This document shows, piece by piece, positions 38,184 through 51,126 of a DNA stretch of 64,000 nucleotides; the first letter of the stretch is position 1; each line of letters opens with the position of its first letter. The translations under genes were made by a program, and so were the position numbers. Source of the stretch: Chaenocephalus aceratus (taxonomy: Eukaryota > Chordata > Actinopteri > Perciformes > Channichthyidae); assembly GCA_023974075.1 (NCBI GenBank), contig JAMFTG010000051.1:591001-655000 (forward strand). The letters run 5' to 3'. The notes below the pieces were generated by a model that ran no database searches, was not told where the DNA came from, and saw only the letters and a program-made list of their open reading frames with translations.

Positions 38184-39054
38184 TAAATTATTCAAATTGT
38201 TATTTGTTTGCTTTTTTAATGTTGTAATACAAAAGGAAAACTGATGACAGCTCACAGCTAAACACAATTAAATGCAAACAAAATGGTTTCCTTATTAGCC
38301 AAAGTATTCCATGTAACGGTGTTACGGCCCGCCCCCTACTCCGTGGTAGTGGCTTGTGGGGAGACCCGCAACATAAAATAAAACGCACAACGTCCAGTAC
38401 TTAACAGCGGTCATTTATTTAAATGTACAGCCGTTACTCACACAGGCCAACCGGCAAACGAACAAGGTCTGGAGGACTGGCCAAAAGAAACGAAGGCCGG
38501 AGCCCGAGCCAGCCACACCACGGGCTGTAGGACCCAGAGCTTCCCTCCCCTAACAGAAATCTAACCAAATGCTTTCTGAAACTAAATAACGCCACGAAAA
38601 CTAGACTACCAGGGGGGTATACTACGAAGCAGGATTTTCGCTTAGCTGGCTAAATTCAGGAAAAACTCCGGCTTTCCGGTTCTCTTTTTCGCAGGCTAGA
38701 TCTCCATGGTAACTTATGCTTAGCGGCTAACCTGTGACGTCAAAATCATTTAACACCTTTTCCAAGACAGCTGCAGAGCGCCTCACAGAACATCAAAGCT
38801 CGGAAACTATTCAATAAAAATATATAGTTTTACAGTTAAATTAAACAATAAAAAAGGCCAGGATGAAGGGGTCTTAAGCTCTTTTAATTAATACCCAAAC
38901 ACAACTTCAAAGGGGCTTCCTTATAGTTAATAAAGTAATTAAACAATAAAAAGACAAGATCATTGGACCTGTTAATCCCCAAGGTCCCCGTCGGCGGGAG
39001 TAGTAATGATGCCGCTTTCGTCAAATTAGTATGCATAGAACGTGACAGGTGGAC
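38184..39054. other. Unit C 3' flank and repeated 270-bp block
   Basis: Contains the GTTACGGCCC repeat (about 38322-38610), the left end of the TACTACGAAGC transposon and the block shared with 33324-33592. It ends near a GTCGGCGGGA junction at about 38999. No gene is seen. Confidence 0.5.
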
Positions 39055-39361
39055 ACGCCCCCAATTATGCAAATGAGCGAAGTCCGCCTCCCATTGGCCA
39101 TGAGCTAAGTCCGCCTCCCATTGTCTTGCCTCCCATTCTTTGATGTGTGTGTTATCAGATTGGAGTGAAAGCCCACTGCGTAGTTCTTTGATGTACTGTA
39201 TAAGTGCTCTCTTTGAGTTAAGGTATTTGACCCCTGCCCCTGAGAGCCCTTTGTTGTCTAATCTAATTATCCTTTGATGTTTGCCCTTTGATGTGATGTG
39301 ATATAACAGGCAGATGTGATTTCACATTGGTGAAAGCCTTTGATGTTAATCTCTGTATAAA
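39055..39361 (+). promoter_or_regulatory. Dense promoter-like region upstream of gene X copy 1
   Basis: A perfect octamer ATGCAAAT (39067-39074) is followed by two GTCCGCCTCCCATTG repeats, whose CCATTGG is an inverted CCAAT core. Five CTTTGATGT motifs follow (39138, 39186, 39272, 39286 and 39338). A TATA box, TATAAAT, starts at 39356, about 50 bp before an ATG at 39409. CTTTGAT is the TCF/LEF core. The arrangement is visible; the binding factors are inferred. Confidence 0.55.
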
Positions 39362-39408
39362 TGCCTACCCTCCCAGCCTCCCTCCTTTTCCCCACCCCTC
39401 CTGAGGCT

Positions 39409-39620
39409 ATGGCCAGCAGAGGAGTGTATAGAGATATGCTCAAACTAAATAATAGGCCAGTCATTTCCACTCACCAAGTCACCTTTCAAAAAAGAAAAAT
39501 GTCCGAGAGACGTCTCGAATTGGGTTTAATTAGCCTGTGTGACAACTTGCAGCCACCCGTCTGAAGCGCCAGTCAAGAAACGAATGCAGCATCTGCGAGG
39601 GGTTCAGACGCCTGCCTGTG
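39409..39620 (+). pseudogene. Unknown gene X, copy 1, 5' fragment
   Basis: An ATG at 39409 opens a 51-codon frame ending at 39564. It contains NRPVISTHQVTFQKRK, which closely matches gene X copy 2 at 41390-41430. A net 5-bp deletion near 39537 relative to that copy shifts the frame, and homology continues in another frame to about 39620 before ending. A hAT lies downstream at 39763. The function is unknown. Confidence 0.6.
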
Positions 39621-39762
39621 CACAAACTTATCTCGCGCCCTCTTTTGGTCATGTGAGCGATCGTGGGGGTTGGAGGAGGGGCTCTGTGAGGAAGTGGCAG
39701 ATTTTCCCCCGGTTGTGTACTTTCAAATTCTAGCTCACTCGAGATGGTTTATCCAAAATGAC

Positions 39763-40874
39763 CAGGATTGGGTTGTAACGGAATACATGTAACGGCGTTA
39801 CGTAATCAGAATACAAAAATCAAGTAACTGTATTCAGCTCGCGTTACATTTGAAAAACGAGTAATCTGATTACAGTTACTTTCGTAAACCTGAAGTGAAT
39901 ACATTTTGGATTACTTATTGGAATTATTGGTGGAAAGATTTCCTCTCAACATGTAATATTCATTACTAGTAGGTACAGCCGATTCGAATCATCAGAGCCG
40001 CCGCAGATGGACCAAAAAAGCGTTTGAAAAAAAATCACGGGTCCCCTCGCTCAGTGAAACAATAACAACGAAACATGGAGGAACAAAAGTCTGCCTTTAA
40101 ATCGCGTGTGTGTGTGTATAGGTGTGTGTGGTTAAAACACATCAGCCACGCCGCTCTTTAGCCTTACTAATGATTATTTCTGAAGGTATCCACAGTGAAG
40201 GCACTGCGTGAAAGGCACTGCGTGAAAGGCACTGCGTGAAAGGCACTGCGCGGCGCACTCGTCTTCTCAGAGGCTGAGTTAACCCTCCCGCTGCCTCCTG
40301 GTGCTGCAGAGATTTCATGAAGTGAAGGAGGTTTTCCTTCTATAAATCAGCTATGGGCAGCAGACACTGTGAAAGTCACAGACATGAATACATAGATCAA
40401 GGCAGACTGGTGCACACACTCTCCTGTTTTGGCAATCCGGTGCTTAAACAAATATAGCTCTCCACCCCTGGCCGAAATGTCCTTAAAATGAAGTCCGAGT
40501 TCGACATTTGGCAGGACAGAAGGCGACACGCCCGTTCTAAGCCGTGTCCCTCACTCCTCACATCCCAAGCTGCATTCCCAGAAAGTGTATTATGTTGTTA
40601 CATCGTTTCAGATGTTATGTTTCAGTTGTGCTCTTGATACCCCATTAAAACGGTAAAAACACGTTCAGTTTCCTTTTGCTTTTTGTGTCTCCTGTTCACC
40701 AAAACATACCCATCTGTGATGGAAAAATAAAGTAATCCACAAGTAATCTAAAAGTAATCTGATTACGTTACTTTTTTAAGACATGTAACTGTAACTGTAT
40801 TCGGATTACTTTCAGAGCCATGTAATCAGTAATCAGTAACTGATTACATTTACAAAGTAACCCTCCCAACCCTG
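39763..40874. mobile_element. 1.1-kb hAT-type element, CAGGRTTGGG ends
   Basis: The inverted ends CAGGATTGGG and CCCAACCCTG are flanked by a perfect 8-bp duplication, AAAATGAC, at 39755-39762 and 40875-40882. Subterminal GTAATCNGATTAC-type palindromic phrases occur near both ends. There is no transposase. A four-fold array of AAGGCACTGCGTGA lies at about 40198-40253. Confidence 0.92.
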
Positions 40875-40882
40875 AAAATGAC

Positions 40883-41275
40883 CTACCCCTACCTTTAAGA
40901 ACAATTCACACTGCCCAAGTAGATGTTTAGGAGTCTCTTGGAAGTATACGAATGCAGTATATGTTTTACAAAGGGGGTATTCATGTTATTTTTAAAAGAT
41001 CTTATTTAGGTTTTTATTAGTGATACCTGAGGATATTCTCTTTTTTAATTGTAGGGACTGTGAACTAATGTGTAATTACTTTTTACTAACTATAATAAAA
41101 GTCTCTCTGAAGAGGGGGAAATAATAAAACAATTTTAAAAACATGATCTTTGTCTTTTTTACAATTACTTTACACCACTATAAGGAAACCCAATATTAAG
41201 TTGTGTGAGGTTGTACTAGGGATAATATTAGAATGTTGCTGTACCCATAAAAGAGAAGTATCTTTAAAAAATGTG
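40883..41275. other. Intergenic, no gene seen
   Basis: AT-rich spacer between the hAT and the promoter block of gene X copy 2. AATAAAA phrases occur near 41093 and 41124. Confidence 0.4.
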
Positions 41276-41365
41276 TTTCTGCTCCATTTCACTCCATGAA
41301 GCCTCCACTCAACATAACATGTCCCGCCCTCCTCACCAGAACATTTAAAAGTAAGGGGATGGAAA
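41276..41365 (+). promoter_or_regulatory. Conserved promoter-like block, gene X copy 2
   Basis: CCTCCACTCAACATAAC followed by GTCCCGCCCTCCTCACCAGA and a TATA-like ATTTAAAAG. Variants of this block precede other genes at 54764, 55713 and 61005, and lie inverted at 62653-62745 and 63590-63660. Confidence 0.6.
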
Positions 41366-41368
41366 TAG

Positions 41369-42138
41369 ATGAAAATAAATACACATAACAGGCCAGTCAT
41401 TTCCACTCACCTAGTCACTTTTCAAAAAAAGAAAAATGGTCAAGAGATGCCTAGATATGGGTTTAATCAGCGAGACGCCTGTGACAACTTACAGCCATCT
41501 GTCCGGAGCACCAATCAAGAAACGAATGCAATATCTGTGCCGGATTCAGACGCTTCCAGCCGAAGAACTTCATGAAGAATGGACTCTGAAAAATGGCAAT
41601 GTTTGGGGTTATGTATTCAACTATATGGGGAATGAACTGGATTTATACAATCTGAAGAATGGAGAAACGTATGGACCACGTAGTGTTAAAGTGACACTGA
41701 CCTCAACAGATTGGGCTGTGTTAACTCTGGTGTCTTCCAGTGATCTCCACGCAACCACTGTATCGGAAGAAGTAGTGCATCAAGAAACCATAGTGGAACC
41801 ATCGGTGTACAAGATATTTGCAAAGAAAAGCAAAGAAACACAGACAGCATGCGAGATCAAAGCAGAGATTTCACCGCCGCCTCTCAATGTGGAGGAAGAA
41901 AGAGTTATTTCCCCGCTGCCAGAAGTGAGAAGAGTCCTGACAAGCACCGTCTAGGAAACTAAAAGCGGACCATCGGGGCGATGGTATTACCGCGCAAGCC
42001 ATTTGGAGACGCTGGGGAAGGACCCCTCTGATGATTTTGTTTTGGAGTATTTCAACTCTACATGCGGGGTTTTTCAGACATCCTTGCGGGTGCCTCTGAC
42101 TGCTTGGCTGAACATGATTGATGGAAAAGCTACAAAGC
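41369..42138 (+). pseudogene. Unknown gene X, copy 2, 5' and central part (PC4-like fold suspected)
   Basis: I do not recognise this gene with certainty. The ATG at 41369 opens a frame with NRPVISTHLVTFQKK, which is shifted by one extra A near 41425. The main frame then runs 41436-41954. It includes YMGNELDLYNLKNGETYG followed by VKVTLTSTDWAVL, a pattern like the PC4/p15 single-strand DNA-binding domain (strand, NG turn, then LT..W..L). A TAG at 41952-41954 stands where the other arm reads TGG. The frame then reopens with FVLEYFNSTCGVFQTSLRVP until the piggyBac insertion at 42139. The 3' part resumes at 54691. Confidence 0.6.
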
Positions 42139-42142
42139 TTAA
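41870..42142 (+). repeat. Inverted repeat arm 1, outer part
   Basis: Matches the complement of about 63710-64000. The arm continues at 54687 after the piggyBac insertion. Confidence 0.88.
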
Positions 42143-42156
42143 CCTCTTAAGCCCCA

Positions 42157-42671
42157 AGCCTGTTTTTCAGGTTTCAGCCTCGAAAATGACATGCCCAAAA
42201 CAAAGGACTATAACTTAACTTCTAAAAGGTTTATATGAATAATTAATGTTATCAAAGCAAAGTCACATCTGTGAGTTGGATGTAGAAGTGTCAGAATTAA
42301 TAAAGACGTTTCAGTGTCAGAGTAAATCCAGATGGAACATAGTCAAAAGTGTAAATTCTTGTCTCCGCCCAAATAAAACCCATTACTTATAGTGAAAACC
42401 ACCCTTGAATGATAGGTTAGTAGCCTAAAAGCTTTAGGAATACAAAGTATAACATATAATAAGTACCCTGTATCAAGATTGAGGCAAAACAAGTGAAAAT
42501 TGACCTTTTTAGAGAGATTTAGCAAAAAAAGTCCAAGGGGACTAAGCTTTGGGCACATTTGGGTACATTTGGTTCCATCAGTGCCATTTAACCTTTTTCA
42601 GGTACCAGACTGTAAAAATCATTGTATAACATTTAATTATCACTATAGGTATTCATTCAATAAAAAATAAT
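42157..42671. other. piggyBac left subterminal region, non-coding
   Basis: No gene is seen. A 71-codon open frame on the minus strand has no recognisable domain. Confidence 0.4.
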
Positions 42672-42716
42672 TGTGTACTGTATGTGTACAGTATGTAGAT
42701 GTGTGTGTGTGCTGTA

Positions 42717-42789
<73 letters not shown>

Positions 42790-42795
42790 GCGTGT
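42672..42795. repeat. TG-rich microsatellite, left part
   Basis: A (TG)n tract with TGTACAGTATGTA interruptions. It continues at 50231, because the LTR element split one original tract. Confidence 0.9.
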
Positions 42796-43501
42796 TGTTA
42801 GGAGATTTGTCTTATAACTAGTCCGCATTTCCAAATCTCCGCGCGTCCCTAATCAAGCTGAGATCTTACAGGAAGGAGTCCAGAGCATACAATTAATCGT
42901 TAAACAATAATCCACTTTAATGGTAATATACAATGCAATACAATCAAATACATTACCATACAACACCATATCATATCATATGCATAATGTCAGAAGTGGG
43001 CCCACCCCTGGCCCCTGCCCACGGGCCGCCACGACGTTCCAGTCCAAGCGGCGCGAGGAGAGAGAGGCAGAACAGAAAGCTGGATAGGCTTTCATACCAA
43101 TGATACAGGAAGGGGTGGAGTTTAAGGACAACTGGTCGTCTTTTCCAGTCATCTCAAACAAACACCTCTGACCCTCACTGTCTCCAGCCTCCACACATAC
43201 ACACATCCCCCCATCACATTCCAGAGACCACAGTGGGGTCTTGCTCCAGCTCCCCCACAGCAATAAAACCCTTAACAGCTCCTTGTCTACCGCCATTTTA
43301 GTCCTCACATTTATGAAAGGATGAAACAGATAAATCACTATAAAACACAAACACAGGTATTGTTTGAACAGTATTCACTTAACTGCTACTATTTGATAAT
43401 TACCAGAGGAACTCAAAGGACCTCTTTTAATATCTGGAAATTGCAACAAGACTTTCTGCCATTTTCAAATGTAACACACTTCTTAAATATCAGATTCTGC
43501 A
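42796..43501 (-). repeat. LTR (3' LTR in element orientation)
   Basis: 706 bp, TGTTAGGAG...TTCTGCA as read on the plus strand. It is nearly identical to 49525-50230. Confidence 0.92.
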
Positions 43502-43512
43502 ATCCCCCTTTT
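43502..43512 (-). other. Polypurine tract
   Basis: On the minus strand AAAAGGGGGA sits directly before the 3' LTR, as expected for the plus-strand priming site of a retroelement. Confidence 0.7.
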
Positions 43513-46500
43513 GCACTCTCCTAAAAGAGTGCAACTTACGCAAGGCACTTGAAACATAACTATTGTCATTCCTCTTCAATATCATCAGAAACTGAGATCC
43601 AAAGTATTTGAAATCGTGAAGGAACCGAACATCACTTCCCATGGCAGTGAAGGAACCATGAGGGGGCAGCTGAGTGCTAAGAAGCGGTCTCCTGGTGGTG
43701 AATCATCAGCCCGCCTGCCCGCCCCCCCCCAAAGGAATAGCCCACACGACAGCTGATAGGGAGGGGGAGATGCGGCTTTCCCTTCACGGGTGGAACTGAT
43801 CAGAGAGAAGTAGACTCCTCTGCTGCCTCGACAAGTCCCCCAGCCCACTGCCAGCCGCTTCCAAGTCGACTGCTGCCTGGATGTCCTCGAGGTCCTTCTC
43901 CTCCAGTCCGCTGATGACAGCATCCGAGTCGACCTCCATGACGAGAGCCAGATTCGTCCTGATGTCGTCTAGGGTCCTCGCAGGTGTTGTCCCCGCCGCA
44001 CACTGGCTCCAGTGTTACCAGTTGTCCCCCTTTCCTTGTAGGCGGACGGCATGGGATGTCCTCTGGGTCACTCGGTCGGGGCCGGAGAGCCTGGGGTTCA
44101 CAGTCAGCCTCCTGCGTCTCGGGTCCCCCTTTTGGCGTCAACACCCTGTGTGGAGAAATCTGATACAAATCCCTCAAGCCTACGCTCCGGGCTCTGGGGC
44201 CCTCGGCTGTTTGACCCACCACTGCGTGGCCACTTGGAGCCTGTTGGTGGGGTGTCTTAAAACAACAGACGTTTGTGCACAGGTTTTCTAAATTAATTGT
44301 ACAGCTTCAGATTCTTAATACTTGGACTGTGCCCACTAAATAAGAACCCCAACATCTTTAGGTAAACTAAATAACATATTTCAATAGCTCTGAATTTCTG
44401 ACAAGCATCTGTATTTATTTTTAAATGAAATCCCTGAGATCCCATTAAAAATCTAAATATGATTTGAACTGCTAATGTTTCTGGTATAGAAACACACTAA
44501 TCTTATGGATTCAAAAACAACCAAAATCACAATACTACCAAAGTGAATGGCTTCCTGGTGATACTGCTTCTACCCGTCAGTGCTTAGATATTATCCCACT
44601 GAAAAAATGAATACAGAATTCCAACAAACTGTCATCAAATGTCTTTTTATTATAAATGTAGATGAAATGTATATCCCCATAATGACCTAAACAATAAAGT
44701 CTATGGCTTTTACTTCTTTACCAGGCTAGTTACATGATGTTGTCTAAATTACATTTTGTCTCATTACATTACTATGTTTTAGCTTTAACTGTAATATGTT
44801 CTTTCTACATTTCAAACCTCAGTTACTTTAATACCTGTTGAAACATTACTCACCGGTCAGCTTCTTCAGTATTCCATTCTGGACTTACATCTCTCCCAGC
44901 AGCCCCTTGGCCACTGATTCTTTATCTGTGTTACCTGCTATAACTCAATCAATACTAGAGACATATCAACATTCATCAAACAGTGTGTTATCCCCAAATA
45001 TGGAGCAGGTCAATTCTAAAACTGTCAATCAATGGTCAGATTGAACAATGGAGTTGGGCCAGCCGGTTCCTTTCAGTCCCTAAATGAAAAATGTACATTG
45101 TAAAGTTTACACTCCCCCTTTTTTACACATTATCTCATGTGTAAACAAAAACCTGTATGGGAAGAAAACCTTCAGGTCATAATGGATTATAAGACAATAC
45201 CAAACATTTTTCCCAAATGTACATCCATTATTTCCACAGTAAACACTTGAGTGAAATGAAGTGTTTTCTCTCCATCTTTCAGTCCTAAAAGAAACAGAAT
45301 CTTCATGTTTTAGTTTGAGCTTCACATTCTGCAAATGGCCACCTCCTGTGGGAGTGAAATATCATATACGGTTTCCCCTTTTGTGCAATGTTAGGAAACC
45401 TCTCATTTCACACATTATTATCACACAAAGATAATGTGTTAGTCCAAAAACATGCTTGATTAGTCATCGTTTTAAATCATGCAGTTGCACTGATCAGGTG
45501 CAGACATACACACACTCACACTCACACTGTCAGGTTGTAAAGTCAGGTTTGGTCAGGTTTGGTCAGGTACACCTCAGAGTCAGTCATTGAGAGTGCCTTC
45601 CCAAGTTACTCTGTCGGTCAGTTGGTCTCAGTCTTTTTGGCCATGTGTCGTGCTCTGCAGAGACTCCGACTTCCAGCACAGGCCAGCATCCTTCGTCTAT
45701 AAAAATCTGTATATATGGAGCGCCATCATTTATTAATTCACAATTACCACTATAATGTTCAAGATATCTCCAACCCCTCCTTGCTGTTTCCCACATTCCC
45801 TGAAAAGTGTCTAGCCAAAAAAATGTCACTTCCTTATTGTACTATTACTATTACTGCAATTCATTTACACCTAATTAGTATTAAAATGACTAATAGATCT
45901 ATTTCAGAAACATGTGTACATCACTATCTTGTGTCAAAACATTACTAGGATCTGTAAAGATCTGCTATGTATTCCATAACTCATTCTATCAATTTATCTT
46001 CAATTCTGGTGCACTTAAAGAACAATGTTACCCTCTTTAACAGTGCGTGGAACTCTGGGTGTCTGAACATGAAACCAGTACCTCAAATTGAAATACTATA
46101 TTTTGTTTAGAACCAGCTTTCCCTTCAACATGACCTATATAAATAAATATTTATCTGATCTTATAGAGCTGTTACTAAAACTCTCCCTTTGAACTGATCA
46201 ATACTGTAACAAATTAAAACACTACCAAATTCACACACGAATAAAAAGTCCAGTGCATACTTCCGTCATGCCCCCCCCTTTTCCTATCAGTGTGTTTTAG
46301 ACTGATTTTCCACTTCACTTTAATAGTTTTCCTCTTTTCCGCTATTTTTATTTACCAATTGACTAATTTATGGTCAATACATCCTCTTATCGTCACTTAT
46401 TTATATTTATCTTTTGTTCATGATAACAATGGTATAACAACCACACGTCTTCAATTCTGGTCCACCTAAAAATCAATGTTAAACTCTTTAGCAGTGTGTG

Positions 46501-49500
46501 GAACCCTGGATGTCCGAACATGCAACAATTACTCCCTCCTTTATCAAGGATTTAAAAACAGAAGTCATTTCATATTTCCTATGGTAATAACTATGCTACA
46601 ATGGTGAAATCAATTATTTAGATTGGAATACTATATCTGGCTTGGCACCAGCTCTCCCTTTAACATTATCCATATAGATAAAGATTTGTCTTATAGAGTG
46701 GTTCCTAAAACTATCCCGCTACTTTATTCACACGTGAATAAAAATGTCAAAGAATATTTTGTTAACATGATGAAAAGATTGAAGAATATGGTTGTGCCCC
46801 TTTAACCCTCAGTGTGTTCTCATTTTACTCTAATAGTTTACTGCTATTTTTAATTTAATAAATCTTTCTGTCTTTACGTATTTATGCTTTAAATGTGCGT
46901 TTTGTGAATAAGTGTGTTTATGTGTAAACTCACTCATTCCCGTTCTCCTTTCCTCCTCCTCTGGTTTTCTCAAACCGTGACCCCGGCCTCCTCACTTCTA
47001 ATCGACCATGCCAACTCCTCTGGTTCTGTGTTCTCTTCAGTCCATCAGCTGTAACCTCATCCGCTGTAACTCTTTTAGGCAGCCATTGGCCCAGTTACAT
47101 CTGCATCCCCCATCATGCCAATGTTCTTGCACTGCTTTGCATTTCATCTCCTCCTTTACAGTCTCCCTGCTGTTTTTATGGAGGGCGGATTCTGCTCTCA
47201 TGTCCCACACTTTGCTCTTGTCTCAGCTTGGAACTTCATGGTCCCGTCTGAGGGACTGATGAGCGTAGATCTCTGCCTGTCAGCATGCTGTTTGGTTCTG
47301 GATGCCACAGGTGGAGATAGTTCTGGCTGCAGTCTTGTTGTTGTTGTTTCAGCTCTGGTTCTCTGTCTGTTCGATGGAGAAGGAGGAGTCTCCTGTTGGG
47401 TTAGGTATTTTGTCTGCTTGGAGGGTCGGGATCGTAGCCTTTTCTAACTCAGAGGGGGAGTCCAGGTCTCGGGACGCATTACCTTTAAAAAAATCTAGCA
47501 CACTGAGGTTAAATAAATCCAACCCTTTCCACTCTGACACTTTCTAATCATACTATCTGTCTTAATTGTTAAATGCCATCTAAACAACATAATTGATGTC
47601 TACTAATGATATCACAAAAACTCACTCTAAAAATTGTTTCATCCATTGCTACATATTTACCCAACATAACTCTTTCAGGAAACCATTTGCTCCTATACAT
47701 TGAAAAACGTACATGTTTCCAGCATCACATAATCCACACACTACGAAAGAACATCCACATATTTTCTCCAATATTTTAAGCTAGTTTCTATAACAAGATT
47801 ATCATGTGTGACATAATAATCAGATGTCTTGTTTGCTAACCAAGAATATTAAACTTTAAAATCTCTTTTGGCCAGTTGAAGTCCTGCTTACTTCATCTTT
47901 AAAATCTTCTTTAATTTGAAACCAAAAAAGGTCTTCCTTCTCCACCATGATCCTATCTCTATATCAAAGTCCAGACAAACTGATGATTTATCTTTAGAAA
48001 CCCTGAGGAATGACTCATAAAACACTATTCTTCCTTACTTCAGTTCCAAATCAAATGAGCCAGACAGGAAACCCCCTTTAACCACTTGAAATTGTTTATC
48101 TAAGTTGTGTTACAAGCAGGTTAGATCTGTAATGAATTAAAATCAATATTTAAGGACGCAATATAAGTTAAATATATTGTTAAGCTAATTACGGTTTTAT
48201 TGTGAAGGCATCTCTGGCGAACAGCGGCCTTTGGCTTTCATTTTGAAAGGCCGTTCCGGAATAGTGAGTTCGATTTCTAGAAACACGGCAACTTAACAAT
48301 CGTTCTAATGCATTAACTATAGTCGTGAAAGAGACAAGGAGGGGGAAGGCGTGTGGAAGCAAGCAATGAACTGAAAATGCCACCAATCCTCTGTTTTAAC
48401 GTGATGGCGGACATTGAAAACCGAAGCGGGCATAAGCACCCCTGTCATATACTGAGAAGCCTCCAAAAACCCTTCTGCTTATCACTTAGGTTACTACTTT
48501 TTGTTTTATTCATAACCTAAAAATACAATTGTGATGAATAGCTTGCTTTTGTACCATTACATTTACCAACATAAAACAAGGTCTTTACTAATCAACAATG
48601 ACAACCTACAGACAGCTTATTTATTTAAATATACAAGCCTTTTCTTCATCCCCCTGTTTGATTCCATTTATAATCAATCTATGTTCCCTTTTGACTTCGC
48701 TTTTATTTATCTGACTTAATTCATATGTGTTCACTTGTCTATTGTCGTCGTTAACGTGCTTCCCCCCCTTTCAGCCCCTAGATGGCAGCAGCAGAGCACA
48801 AATGAGCTTCACTCTTCTGAGTGCATTGTCTGTGCTCACACAATTATTTTAGGTAAAAATCACACAGATTTATTCCCCGTACAGTTTGTCCAGCCTGATA
48901 ACGTGCTTCATATCTCGTCACGCAGGACTCTCTGTCTACCTTGCGATCAACGTTATGTTTACGTCAGCCTTTCAAATTAATTTTTACAGACAAGGGAAAC
49001 GAGAGCCGGTTCCCGTCACATGGTGACGTTTGCTTTCTCTCCCCTGAATTGAACAAATAGTAGACCGATGGCACTTCAGCTTATGGCCTCAGTCTGCTAT
49101 TTGAACCTCAGTTTTAAACGGCGACTCGATCTGAAAAATATCGAGTTTCCAGGTTTCGTCGTGCAGGAATTTCACCTCACAGCCACGAACTGCACCGTTT
49201 CCACGCCACTTAGGAATAAACTACCTAAGATCCACGCCAAACCGCTTCATATCTCGTCACGCAGGACTCTCCGTTTACCTTGCGATCAACGTTCACGTGT
49301 TTTATATAACTTACCTAACATAGTAAAAATATGCATTGTATATTCCATTTAAACTTCAAAAACACTCTGAAACGCCTACAGACAATCCTACAGTTTTGTT
49401 ACCTTATATGTAGCTGCAGGGCTCTGCGATTGTCTGAGGTGTCTAAAAGTGTTTGTTCCCGACACAATCCGGTCGCCTGAATCCTTCCACAGCTCTGTTT

Positions 49501-49510
49501 ATTCAGAAAC
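43513..49510 (-). other. Interior of the LTR retroelement, non-coding or decayed
   Basis: The longest minus-strand frames are 112 and 140 codons (43585-43923 and 43800-44222), P/R/G-rich and without a domain I recognise. I see no protease, reverse transcriptase or integrase motif. About 46000-46330 and 46440-46830 are diverged tandem copies (CAATTCTGGT..., GAATACTATAT...). A phrase of about 48 bp, CTTCATATCTCGTCACGCAG onward, occurs at 48906-48953 and again at 49245-49292. Confidence 0.6.
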
Positions 49511-49522
49511 GTCGGGTCACCA
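49511..49522 (-). other. Primer-binding site
   Basis: TGGTGACCCGAC on the minus strand, two bases downstream of the 5' LTR end CTAACA. The TGG start is the complement of a tRNA CCA tail. I cannot name the priming tRNA with confidence. Confidence 0.7.
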
Positions 49523-49524
49523 TT

Positions 49525-50230
49525 TGTTAGGAGATTTGTCTTATAACTAGTCCGCATTTCCAAATCTCCGCGCGTCCCTAATCAAGCTGAGATCTTACAG
49601 GAAGGAGTCCAGAGCATACAATTAACCGTTAAACAATAATCCACTTTAATGGTAATATACAATGCAATACAATCAAATACATTACCATACAACACCATAT
49701 CATATCATATGCATAATGTCAGAAGTGGGCCCACCCCTGGCCCCTGCCCACGGGCCGCCACGACGTTCCAGTCCAAGCGGCGCGAGGAGAGAGAGGCAGA
49801 ACAGAAAGCTGGATAGGCTTTCATACCAACGATACAGGAAGGGGTGGAGTTTAAGGACAACTAGTCGTCTTTTCCAGTCATCTCAAACAAACACCTCTGA
49901 CCCTCACTGTCTCCAGCCTCCACACATACACACATCCCCCCATCACATTCCAGAGACCACAGTGGGGTCTTGCTCCAGCTCCCCCACAGCAATAAAACCC
50001 TTAACAGCTCCTTGTCTACCGCCATTTTAGTCCTCACATTTATGAAAGGATGAAACAGATAAATCACTATAAAACACAAACACAGGTATTGTTTGAACAG
50101 TATTCACTTAACTGCTACTATTTGATAATTACCAGAGGAACTCAAAGGACCTCTTTTAATATCTGGAAATTGCAACAAGACTTTCTGCCATTTTCAAATG
50201 TAACACACTTCTTAAATATCAGATGCTGCA
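49525..50230 (-). repeat. LTR (5' LTR in element orientation)
   Basis: 706 bp, differing at about four positions from 42796-43501 (for example AACCGTT against AATCGTT and ACTAGTC against ACTGGTC). Confidence 0.92.
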
Positions 50231-50955
<725 letters not shown>

Positions 50956-51126
50956 AGTTTCCTCTTTGCATGAGATGCATGTTACTTGCACAATAAAAAT
51001 TAGGAAACATAGGAAACATTTGACTCCAACTGGAGCAGATTTATTTTGAAAAAAAATAGCAACACACTATACAAGCATTTTTTGGGTAAAAAAAACAACA
51101 ACTTACAAACCCTGAATGTTATAGTA

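Larger units (their letters stand above)
34981..38734 (+). repeat. Segmental duplication unit C (ZP3 copy C)
   Basis: Direct copy of about 6936-10730. It begins exactly at the end of a transposon and ends about 120 bp into the TACTACGAAGC transposon, where the 270-bp TGACGTCA block takes over. Confidence 0.88.
42796..50230 (-). mobile_element. 7.4-kb LTR retroelement, minus orientation, no recognisable gag or pol
   Basis: Two 706-bp direct repeats bound it. In minus orientation the LTR reads TGCAG...CTAACA. The primer-binding site TGGTGACCCGAC lies two bases inside the 5' LTR, and the purine tract AAAAGGGGGA precedes the 3' LTR. The flanks inside the TG tract share GTGT, a possible 4-bp duplication. 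I count four differences between the LTRs, so the insertion is young. The 6-kb interior has no long coding frame, which suggests a non-autonomous element or one too decayed to recognise. Confidence 0.85.

Noticed and set aside
43585..44222. 112- and 140-codon minus-strand frames as a gag or accessory gene
   Set aside because: Low-complexity P/G/R-rich sequence without a zinc knuckle, protease or capsid motif. The two frames overlap one another.
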